From contig CAYSIX010000087.1 of assembly GCA_964431205.1 (NCBI GenBank), positions 1-15,145 on the forward strand: a stretch of DNA of 15,145 bases, written 5' to 3'. A program made the translations under genes and the position numbers. Source of the DNA: CAYSIX01 sp964431205. GTDB lineage: Bacteria; Planctomycetota; Phycisphaerae; Phycisphaerales; Phycisphaeraceae. Position 1 is the first letter of the stretch; the number at the start of each line of letters is the position of its first letter. Shown in pieces: positions 1 to 5,182 of the stretch. Below the pieces are notes generated by a model. That model was not told the origin of the DNA and did not search any database. It was given only the letters and a program-made list of their open reading frames with translations.

Positions 1-13
1 GGCGAGCGCCCCG

Positions 14-25
14 TCTTTCTTTTTT
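14..25 (+). terminator. possible end of a plus-strand terminator from a gene left of the window
   Basis: A T-rich run (TCTTTCTTTTTT) follows a G+C-rich start in which GGCG and CGCC (1-4 and 7-10) could be the end of a hairpin. This is the usual tail of a rho-independent terminator reading rightward. The hairpin itself would be mostly outside the window, so the call is weak. It faces the minus-strand terminator at 39-74, as expected between two converging genes. Confidence 0.3.
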
Positions 26-38
26 CAACTCGCGCGGC

Positions 39-74
39 AAAGAAAAAGCGGCTCACGGTCGAACCGTGAGCCGC
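39..74 (-). terminator. rho-independent terminator of the PEP-CTERM gene
   Basis: There is a perfect 12-bp inverted repeat: 48-59 pairs with 63-74, with a three-base CGA loop. On the minus strand it is followed at once by TTTTTCTTT (47 down to 39). It lies 30 bases past the stop codon of the minus-strand gene 104-922. A long G+C-rich stem followed by a T tract is a textbook intrinsic terminator. Confidence 0.9.
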
Positions 75-103
75 CTGGAGTGCCGCGGATGGATCGCGTG
101 GGA

Positions 104-922
104 TCAGGCCAGCCGACGACGACGTCCGAGCAGCGCGAGGCTGCCGAGGCCGGCCAGGGCGATGCTGGCGGGCTCGGGGATGACCTCGAGCTTGACGTCG
201 TGAACGAAGATGCTGTTGCCGGCGTCGAGGCCCCAGGAGTTGCGCTCGTTGGTGAACTGGACCTGAACGACGATGGGCTTGGACAGGTCCACGTCGGGAT
301 CGAAGGGGTCGCCGCCCTTCATCGCGTCGCTGAGCAGGCCGCCGACGTCGATGATCTGGTCTTCCTCGGTGAGGGTGAAGTTGAAGCCTCGGGTGGCGTC
401 ATCGTCGGCGCCGATGTCGGCGGCGCGGGTGCGGACCTCGAGGCGACCCTGTCCGCCGCCCTCGGTCATGCCGCGGCCGGACACGCGGGCGGTGAGCCGG
501 ACGTTGTCGAAGGTCAGCTCGCTCGGGTCATTCACCGACGGGGTGATGCCGCTGCGATTGATGCCGGCGAAGAAGAACGCGAAGGCGATGCCGTCGGCCG
601 TGCCCTGAGGGATGCCCAGGCCGGTGGCGTCGACAGAGAAGAGGCCGGCGCCGGCGTTCTGTCCGGACACGGCGGAGGTGGGCGGGAAGGGGCTCGAGTC
701 GGTGAACGCGCCGGGGCTGAACGCGTCGACGAAACCGGTGGAATCGTCGTTGCTCAGGTCACCGCCGCCGCCGGCGAAGAAGGACCAGCCGTCGGGCAGG
801 GGTCCGGGATCGCCGTCAAAACCCTCTTCGAGAAGCACCTCCGGCACGACCGCCGCGTCCACGGCGCCAAACGGCACCGCCATCGCCAAGGCCGCAACAC
901 ACAAACCACATGACTTTCGCAT
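104..922 (-). CDS. secreted PEP-CTERM sorting domain protein
   Basis: This 272-residue protein is exported and probably anchored or processed at the cell surface. Residues 1-23 form a signal peptide: a basic MRK start, a hydrophobic core and a likely cut after VDA. The C-terminus carries the tripartite PEP-CTERM signal: PEP at 249-251, a hydrophobic stretch of about 15 residues, then RRRR at 267-270 just before the end. In known systems this tail is recognised by an exosortase (EpsH family); none is encoded in this window. The middle part is rich in Gly, Asp, Phe and Thr and starts with an FDGDPGPLPDGW segment like those before beta-sandwich or lectin-like domains, but I cannot name a domain. 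The ATG at 922 is fixed by a strong AAGGAGGG five bases upstream. It is probably transcribed alone, since it ends in its own terminator. The molecular role is unknown. Confidence 0.9.
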   Translation of the reverse strand: MRKSCGLCVAALAMAVPFGAVDAAVVPEVLLEEGFDGDPGPLPDGWSFFAGGGGDLSNDDSTGFVDAFSPGAFTDSSPFPPTSAVSGQNAGAGLFSVDATGLGIPQGTADGIAFAFFFAGINRSGITPSVNDPSELTFDNVRLTARVSGRGMTEGGGQGRLEVRTRAADIGADDDATRGFNFTLTEEDQIIDVGGLLSDAMKGGDPFDPDVDLSKPIVVQVQFTNERNSWGLDAGNSIFVHDVKLEVIPEPASIALAGLGSLALLGRRRRLA

Positions 923-927
923 TGTTT

Positions 928-935
928 CCCTCCTT
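928..935 (-). promoter_or_regulatory. strong Shine-Dalgarno site of the PEP-CTERM gene
   Basis: Read on the minus strand, AAGGAGGG ends five bases before the ATG at 922. It is by far the best ribosome binding site in the window, where most genes have weak or no such site. This suggests the secreted protein is made at a high level. Confidence 0.85.
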
Positions 936-980
936 GCTGTTCTAGCTCAAACACGCACGTGACAAACCACAAATGTGAAA

Positions 981-995
981 GGCGGACGCTCCGCC
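981..995 (-). terminator. short hairpin upstream of the PEP-CTERM gene; weak terminator or leader structure
   Basis: GGCGGA (981-986) pairs perfectly with TCCGCC (990-995) around a three-base loop. On the minus strand it is followed by TTTCACATTT, so it could end read-through from the adenylate kinase gene. It could equally be a structure in the leader of the PEP-CTERM message. The stem is only six pairs and the T tract is broken. Confidence 0.35.
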
Positions 996-1032
996 CCGTT
1001 CTTGAGACCACATCATCCCGCCGGACTCCCAT

Positions 1033-1060
1033 AGGATAAACCATTTAACGCCGTTGTCTA
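1033..1060 (-). promoter_or_regulatory. candidate promoter of the PEP-CTERM gene
   Basis: On the minus strand, TAGACA (1060-1055) and TATCCT (1038-1033) are separated by 16 bases and sit in an A+T-richer stretch. The match to sigma70 consensus is fair (5/6 and 4/6). It would give a leader of about 100 bases containing the hairpin 981-995. A second candidate, TTTGTC-16-TAGAAC at 966-939, would start the message inside the Shine-Dalgarno site and is less likely. Confidence 0.3.
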
Positions 1061-1225
1061 GAGGTGTAACGGGATCTGAGCGAGAAAAAACTCCGAGACC
1101 TGGCCGGCCCGCGCCCACCTTGCCCGGCTTTCCCAGCTTCAGTCCGTAATCGAGGGCGAAGCACGGTGCCTGCGATCGCGTCGGCAACGTCCGGGCGTGC
1201 GAGAGGCGGACCGCCCGGGACGGGC

Positions 1226-1855
1226 TCAGCCCTCGAACTCGGCGAAGTGCTTGTTCTGAATCGGGACGATCTCGCGGAGGATGTCGAGCAGGACCTGCCC
1301 GGGCGAGCCGATGGAATCGACCTTGTGGATCAGGGCGGGGTCGTAGTGGCCCAGGACCGGGGCGGTCTCCTGCTCATAGACCTGCCAGCGGCGGCGGATG
1401 ACCTTTTCATCGGCGTCGTCGTGGCGGTTCTCCTTCAGGGCGCGGCGGCGCAGCCGCTCGAACATGGCCCGCTCGTCGTTGCAATGCAGGTGGATGATGC
1501 GCAGGACCTCGATGTGCTCGTCCATGAGGTCCGCCTGCTCGAGCGTCCGCGGGATGCCGTCGAGGATGAGCAGGTCGGCGTGGGGCTTGTACTGGCCGAG
1601 GATGGTGTGGGCGCGAATGGCGGTGGCCCACATCTTGACGGTGACGTCGTCGGGGACCAGCTCGCCGCGGGAGCTGTACTCGTAGAAGATGCGGCCGAGG
1701 TCGCTGTGGATGTCGATGTTGCGGAACACGTCGCCGCAGGCGCAGTGGTAGAAGCCCGGGATGGTGCCGAGGATCTTGCCCTGCGTGCCCTTGCCGGCAC
1801 CGGGGGCACCAAAGAGCAGGACGGTCTTGTAGCGGGGGCGGTCGGTGCTTGTCAT
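1226..1855 (-). CDS. adk: adenylate kinase family nucleoside monophosphate kinase (short, LID-less, diverged)
   Basis: This 209-residue protein should transfer phosphate between ATP and a nucleoside monophosphate, probably AMP. The P-loop GAPGAGKGT is at 16-24. The NMP-binding part follows, with GDVFR at 41-45 and GELVPDD at 64-70. DGIPRT (99-104) stands where the family has DGFPRT. The distal arginine segment RHDD (144-147) with RRR (154-156) follows. The LID region is only a short loop, so this is a short-type enzyme. It is diverged: CACGD (38-42) replaces the usual STGD, and Ile replaces Phe in DGFPRT. The reading frame stays open upstream to 2056, but the upstream part is Arg/Pro-rich and not protein-like, and the P-loop normally sits near the N-terminus, so I start at 1855. 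The Shine-Dalgarno site is weak. Adk usually sits with ribosomal protein genes; this solitary copy may be a paralogue, and its substrate could be another NMP. Confidence 0.85.
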   Translation of the reverse strand: MTSTDRPRYKTVLLFGAPGAGKGTQGKILGTIPGFYHCACGDVFRNIDIHSDLGRIFYEYSSRGELVPDDVTVKMWATAIRAHTILGQYKPHADLLILDGIPRTLEQADLMDEHIEVLRIIHLHCNDERAMFERLRRRALKENRHDDADEKVIRRRWQVYEQETAPVLGHYDPALIHKVDSIGSPGQVLLDILREIVPIQNKHFAEFEG

Positions 1856-1984
1856 AGCAGGCTCGCGATTCAGGGCGCGTTGGGGAGGCCCCATACAGAT
1901 CGGCCGGGATCGGGCGGGCCTTGGACATGTTACGAAATCGCGAGGGGCCTTGTGCGGGGGTGCGGGGGCGATCGCGGGGCGTGC

Positions 1985-2038
1985 GCGAGCCGTCCGAGAA
2001 CTCACCGGGGCGCGGGGCCCCCGGCGAAGGCGGCTCGC
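1985..2038. repeat. nested inverted repeat (possible structured leader RNA)
   Basis: GCGAGCCG (1985-1992) is the exact reverse complement of CGGCTCGC (2031-2038). Inside it, CCGGGG (2005-2010) is the exact reverse complement of CCCCGG (2019-2024). The result is a two-tier stem with side bulges of 12 and 6 bases and an 8-base loop. It lies 130 bases upstream of the kinase start and upstream of the promoter of the iron-sulfur gene, so if transcribed it would be in the kinase leader. In DNA this G+C-rich, such pairings also arise by chance. Confidence 0.4.
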
Positions 2039-2092
2039 AGCGATCGCCGACATCACCGGGCGTCCGGGGCGTCGGGTGGCGTGACGGCCCGC

Positions 2093-2121
2093 TTGTTGCC
2101 GATGCGCTGGGCGCCTACCAT
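2093..2121 (+). promoter_or_regulatory. sigma70-like promoter of the iron-sulfur carrier gene
   Basis: TTGTTG (2093-2098) and TACCAT (2116-2121) are separated by the ideal 17 bases. Both match the consensus at 4 of 6 positions. Transcription would begin near 2128, giving a leader of about 32 bases that contains the Shine-Dalgarno site. I see no clear operator; regulation by an Fe-S sensor cannot be judged from this sequence. Confidence 0.5.
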
Positions 2122-2144
2122 ATGGGGACCGGGATCAGTGCGCA

Positions 2145-2150
2145 CAGGAG
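2145..2150 (+). promoter_or_regulatory. Shine-Dalgarno site of the iron-sulfur carrier gene
   Basis: CAGGAG lies nine bases before the ATG at 2160. It supports that start and a normal leader-containing message. Confidence 0.7.
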
Positions 2151-2159
2151 ACACCTACG

Positions 2160-2492
2160 ATGCCCATTAACCTGACCGAGACCGCGGCACGAGAAATCCG
2201 AAGCATCATCGAGCAGCAGGAGCTGGACGCGGAGAAGATCCGCCTCCGCGTGGGGGTCAAGGGCGGGGGCTGTTCCGGGTTCAGCTACCTTCTCGACCTG
2301 ACCGAGAGCCAGCGGGACAACGACGAGGTCTTCGAGGAGCAGGGGATCAAGGTCGTCTGCGATCCCAAGAGCTACCTGTACCTCAACGGCACGAGCATCG
2401 ACTTCAAGGACGAGGTGATGGGTCGGGGCTTCGTGTTCAACAACCCGAACGCGACGTCGACGTGCGGCTGCGGGAGCAGCTTCGCGGCGTAA
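2160..2492 (+). CDS. erpA: A-type iron-sulfur cluster carrier (IscA/ErpA/HesB family)
   Basis: This 110-residue cytoplasmic protein carries Fe-S clusters and hands them to apo-proteins during cluster assembly. It has the family's full length and all three cluster-binding cysteines: C38 in GGGCSGF, and C102 and C104 in the C-terminal STCGCGSSF. An extra C67 sits in VVCDPKSYLYLNG; the DPKSYLYLNG context is familiar from ErpA-like proteins of planctomycetes and related groups, so I do not read C67 as a mutation. The start is fixed by CAGGAG nine bases upstream and by the family's N-terminus (NLTETAAREI). No isc or suf genes are next to it, so it stands alone like erpA in many genomes. It could equally be called iscA-like; the sequence does not settle which client proteins it serves. 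Confidence 0.93.
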   Translation: MPINLTETAAREIRSIIEQQELDAEKIRLRVGVKGGGCSGFSYLLDLTESQRDNDEVFEEQGIKVVCDPKSYLYLNGTSIDFKDEVMGRGFVFNNPNATSTCGCGSSFAA

Positions 2493-2507
2493 CGGCGTCG
2501 GTCGCCG
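2493..2507 (+). terminator. weak hairpin directly after the iron-sulfur carrier gene
   Basis: CGGCG (2493-2497) pairs with CGCCG (2503-2507) around a five-base loop, immediately after the stop codon. There is no T tract. A second stem, CCGCGA (2544-2549) with TCGCGG (2562-2567), lies next to the end of the opposing rhomboid gene. Together they may separate the two converging transcripts, but neither is a canonical terminator. Confidence 0.3.
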
Positions 2508-2571
2508 ATCATCGATTGAAAAGCCCACGCAGCCGATCCATTGCCGCGATACCATCGGGCGTCGCGGACGG

Positions 2572-3723
2572 TTACGGTTCGCGCAGCTCGGTGAGCACGT
2601 GCTGGGCGAGCTCGAGGTTGGACCCGTCCAGCCGCGGCCGGGCACGGGCGAGCAGCTCGCGGGCGCGGGCGGGCTGGTCCAGATAACGCGCGTAGATCAG
2701 CCCGAGGATCAGCTCGATGTGGTGGCGCTCGGGGTAGGCGCGATAGGTCTTGAGGAACAGCTCGTAGGCGGTGGCGGCCTGGTCGTAACGGCCCTCGGAC
2801 ATGAGCTGGTTGGCCACGTCGAGCTGGTTCTGCTTGCTGAGCACCTGACCGGGGTGCTCGGCGGCCAGGTCGGCGTAGAGGGAAGCGGCGCGGGGCAGGT
2901 CGTGGTCCTCGATGGCGGCGGCGATCTGGCGACGCCGCTCGGCCAGGCGCCGCTGCGGCTCGGACAGCTCCGGCGCCGACTCGCGCGGCGGCGCGCCGGG
3001 CCGCGTCGCCTCCCACGGCTGGTAGCCCTGACGCGTCATCCGCTGGAAACGCGTCCGCCGACGCCTCTGCTCGATCAACGCCAGCATGTCGTACGGCTCG
3101 CGCGGCAGCATCCGCCCCATCAGCAGCCCCATGCCCACGACGAACCCGGCGGCGTAGCCGGCCAGGTGTGCCGAGTACGCCACGTTGCTCGTGCCCATGA
3201 ACTGGAACAGGAAGTCGCGGGCCACGCTGAAGAGGATCAGCACGATGCTCGATACCTCGAAGTACCCGATAAAAAAGAACCAGTAGAAGATCGTCACGTT
3301 GCTCAGCGGGAACAGCGCCAGGTACGCGCCGGTGACGCCGGCGATCGCGCCGCTGGCGCCGATCACCGGCGACGTCGCGGTCAGCAGGTGCCCCAGACCG
3401 GCCAGCACCCCGCAGCCCAGGTAGAACAGCAGGTACCCGACGTGACCCAGCCGATCCTCAACGCTGTTGCCGAACACGTAGAGGAAGACCATGTTGCCCA
3501 GCAGGTGCATCGGCCCGCCGTGCAGGAACTGGTAGGTGAAGAACTGGGCCAGGGCGGGCGTCGTCGGCCAGAGGTAGTAGTTGACCAGCGTGGTCTGGGT
3601 GGCCCGGTTGCTCATGTCGGCGAACGTGAGCATGAAGACCACGACGTTGACCGCGATCAGGGCGTAGTTGACCCAGGGCGTCGAGCGGAGGCGGCGGTCG
3701 GTGCGGATCGGGAAGAAGATCAT
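2572..3723 (-). CDS. rhomboid intramembrane serine protease with C-terminal helical repeat tail
   Basis: This 383-residue integral membrane protein should cleave transmembrane substrates inside the lipid bilayer. About six membrane spans lie between residues 18 and 205. The catalytic serine is S124 in GASG and the catalytic histidine is H186 in SAHLAGY. The conserved MHLLGNM segment (72-78, with H73 and N77) precedes them. After a charged linker (about 205-265), residues 265-380 look like two or three TPR-like helical pairs, for example GRYDQAATAYELFLKTY. That tail is probably cytoplasmic and may bind substrates or partners. The frame is open upstream to 3873, but the added residues are Arg-rich and overlap the upstream gene; MIFFPIRTDRR matches a typical rhomboid start, so I begin at 3723. 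No Shine-Dalgarno site is visible. It lies 25 bases after the zinc-ribbon gene, which suggests cotranscription. Its substrate is unknown. Confidence 0.9.
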   Translation of the reverse strand: MIFFPIRTDRRLRSTPWVNYALIAVNVVVFMLTFADMSNRATQTTLVNYYLWPTTPALAQFFTYQFLHGGPMHLLGNMVFLYVFGNSVEDRLGHVGYLLFYLGCGVLAGLGHLLTATSPVIGASGAIAGVTGAYLALFPLSNVTIFYWFFFIGYFEVSSIVLILFSVARDFLFQFMGTSNVAYSAHLAGYAAGFVVGMGLLMGRMLPREPYDMLALIEQRRRRTRFQRMTRQGYQPWEATRPGAPPRESAPELSEPQRRLAERRRQIAAAIEDHDLPRAASLYADLAAEHPGQVLSKQNQLDVANQLMSEGRYDQAATAYELFLKTYRAYPERHHIELILGLIYARYLDQPARARELLARARPRLDGSNLELAQHVLTELREP

Positions 3724-3748
3724 GCGGCGGCGGTTCCGTGGTTCAACT

Positions 3749-5062
3749 TCAGCGGGTTGCGTCCTCGCGCTCGGGTGGGGGCGCGCCGTCGTTCGAGGGG
3801 GCCGCGTCCTGCGACGGCGCCACGCCGAACGCCGCCTCGACCGACCAGTGGTCCACCTGGGCCGACCGCTCACGGGGCAGCGGCACGTAGAGCCTGATCC
3901 GTTGCTCGGGCGCGTTCTCGACCGGCCAACGAACGACCCACTGCATCGCCGGCCGCCCCGACGCCTCCCGGCCCTCGATCAACACCACCAGTTGACCCGA
4001 TGTCGCCGCCGGTGGCAACGGCACACGGATCAACCCCATCGTCTGTCGCCCTTCGCCGTGCACCTCGATCGACGCCCCGTCCAGCCATCGACCGGAACGC
4101 AACACACGGTGCACCACCAGCTCCCCGTGTACGCTGACCTGCCCGTCCGGCAGCGACTGGGGCATCGCCACCGCGATCGTGCGGCCGTGACGGCGATTCA
4201 GCAGCGTCACCGGCTGGTCCGTCCGGGCGACGACGCGGCCGTCCATGTGCACCAGCGACAGGTGAAGGTCGGCCTCGTCGACGATCTCGGGATGCGGCGC
4301 GTACACGGTCGCGGTGAGCAGGCGCTCGGCGCGTTGCGTGAAGACGTAGGCGATGTCGTCCAGCACGGAGCTGGCAGGGATCGTGAGGGCCCGTTCGGGT
4401 GGCGAGTCGGCGAGCGGCGCGGCATCCGGGTCTTGGGGTTCGGTCCACGGGCCGGGGCTGAGTCGTCGCGCCGAGGCGATCGGGGTGTCGGGGTCGAGGA
4501 CGGCGACGCTGGCTTGAGCGTTGCCGCCTGCCGAGCCGTCGGCGTGACCGGCCGCGCCGTCCGCCTCGTGCCCGGGCTTCCAGGCGAACCACAGCACCCC
4601 GCCGAGCAGTCCGAGCAGAAGCGGCAAGACGGCCAGGGCCCACCAGGCCTGGCGTCGCGCCGCCTCGACGGCCGGGTGGCGCGATCGGGGTAGAGCCGGC
4701 CGCCGCCGAACGTGCGAACGGGTCGGCGGCGAGGCGCGGGGGATCGCGGCGGTGGCCGCGGAGGAGCCGCCCGCCACCCCGGGCGCCGCTGCGGGCGGCG
4801 CGTCCCCCTCACGCTGCATCATCTCCGAGAGGCCTGAGAGCCCCACCATGCTCCCCGACGAGTCCACGTGCAGGGCCTCGCCCGGCGCCGCCGGGGCCGA
4901 CATCTCGGCCACCGTCCCGGCTCCCTCGGCCGCCCTGCGGACGATGTGCTCGGCCGCCACGCGGTAACGCGATCCGCACGACTCACACGCCACCACGGCC
5001 CCTACCCGCACGAACGGGGCGCGAACCACGTGCCGACAGGATGGACAGGTCAACTCGTACAC
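3749..5062 (-). CDS. zinc-ribbon, single-pass membrane protein of unknown function
   Basis: I do not recognise a named family for the whole of this 437-residue protein. The N-terminus is a compact zinc ribbon: C6-P-S-C9 and C26-E-S-C29, which should bind one Zn ion (MJ0042-like finger). Residues 45-135 are Ala/Pro/Arg-rich and probably unstructured. One membrane span follows at about 139-161 (WWALAVLPLLLGLLGG). Residues 180-410 form a soluble domain with alternating hydrophobic stretches, probably beta-rich, and the last 25 residues are Pro/Glu-rich. The likely topology is a cytoplasmic zinc ribbon and an outside C-terminal domain. The start codon is GTG, supported by GAGAGG six bases upstream and by the zinc ribbon beginning at once. 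The rhomboid protease follows 25 bases later, so this could be its regulator or even a substrate. That is inference. Confidence 0.75.
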   Translation of the reverse strand: MYELTCPSCRHVVRAPFVRVGAVVACESCGSRYRVAAEHIVRRAAEGAGTVAEMSAPAAPGEALHVDSSGSMVGLSGLSEMMQREGDAPPAAAPGVAGGSSAATAAIPRASPPTRSHVRRRPALPRSRHPAVEAARRQAWWALAVLPLLLGLLGGVLWFAWKPGHEADGAAGHADGSAGGNAQASVAVLDPDTPIASARRLSPGPWTEPQDPDAAPLADSPPERALTIPASSVLDDIAYVFTQRAERLLTATVYAPHPEIVDEADLHLSLVHMDGRVVARTDQPVTLLNRRHGRTIAVAMPQSLPDGQVSVHGELVVHRVLRSGRWLDGASIEVHGEGRQTMGLIRVPLPPAATSGQLVVLIEGREASGRPAMQWVVRWPVENAPEQRIRLYVPLPRERSAQVDHWSVEAAFGVAPSQDAAPSNDGAPPPEREDATR

Positions 5063-5068
5063 GGAAAG

Positions 5069-5074
5069 CCTCTC
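5069..5074 (-). promoter_or_regulatory. Shine-Dalgarno site deciding the GTG start of the zinc-ribbon gene
   Basis: On the minus strand GAGAGG ends six bases before the GTG at 5062. Since the start is not ATG, this site is the main support for it. A TAAAGT box (5080-5075), just upstream, could be a -10 element but has no matching -35. Confidence 0.5.
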
Positions 5075-5169
5075 ACTTTATCGCCGCCGCTGGGCCCGTG
5101 CGCGTCCGACGCCATCACGGCACCCGCTCCCCGATCACAGCCTCCCCCCATCAACCCCGCCCCGGACGC

Positions 5170-5175
5170 TAAGCT
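5170..5175 (+). promoter_or_regulatory. candidate -10 box giving a leaderless polX message
   Basis: TAAGCT is followed by exactly seven bases and then the ATG of polX at 5183. No Shine-Dalgarno site is present. A TAnnnT box at this spacing would place the transcription start on or next to the ATG. I find no matching -35. Confidence 0.35.
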
Positions 5176-5182
5176 TCCACTC

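Larger units (their letters stand above)
923..1225. other. 303-base gap between the kinase and PEP-CTERM genes
   Basis: No convincing gene lies here. The part nearest the PEP-CTERM gene (about 936-1095) is clearly less G+C-rich than its surroundings, as expected of a promoter and leader. It holds the strong Shine-Dalgarno site (928-935), a short hairpin (981-995) and a weak promoter candidate (1033-1060). Near the kinase stop, ACGTCCGGGCG (1187-1197) and CGCCCGGGACG (1212-1222) form an imperfect inverted repeat that could help end the kinase transcript, but no T tract follows. Short open frames here (for example 942-1187 minus) look like chance. Confidence 0.6.
1856..2159. other. 304-base divergent gap between the kinase and the iron-sulfur carrier
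   Basis: No gene is supported here. The left and middle parts are extremely G+C-rich and contain a nested inverted repeat (1985-2038). The right end carries the promoter and Shine-Dalgarno site of the plus-strand iron-sulfur carrier. I find no convincing promoter for the kinase on the minus strand. Confidence 0.6.

Noticed and set aside
942..1187. 81-residue minus open frame upstream of the PEP-CTERM gene
   Set aside because: No ribosome binding site and no recognisable features; it covers the likely promoter and leader.
1856..2056. 67-residue N-terminal extension of the adenylate kinase
   Set aside because: Arg/Pro/Ala-rich, and the P-loop of this family lies near the N-terminus; the extension has no Shine-Dalgarno site.
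104..3723. A rhombosortase-type link between the rhomboid and the PEP-CTERM protein
   Set aside because: Rhombosortases act on GlyGly-CTERM tails, not PEP-CTERM tails, and the rhomboid here is a longer, tail-bearing form separated from that gene by two unrelated genes.
2599..3897. 432-residue plus-strand open frame opposite the rhomboid gene
   Set aside because: Antisense shadow; Val/Gly/Gln/His-rich and without domains.
4868..5182. N-terminal extension of PolX
   Set aside because: It is antisense to the zinc-ribbon gene, low in structure, and absent from PolX proteins, which begin near the helical DNA-binding domain.
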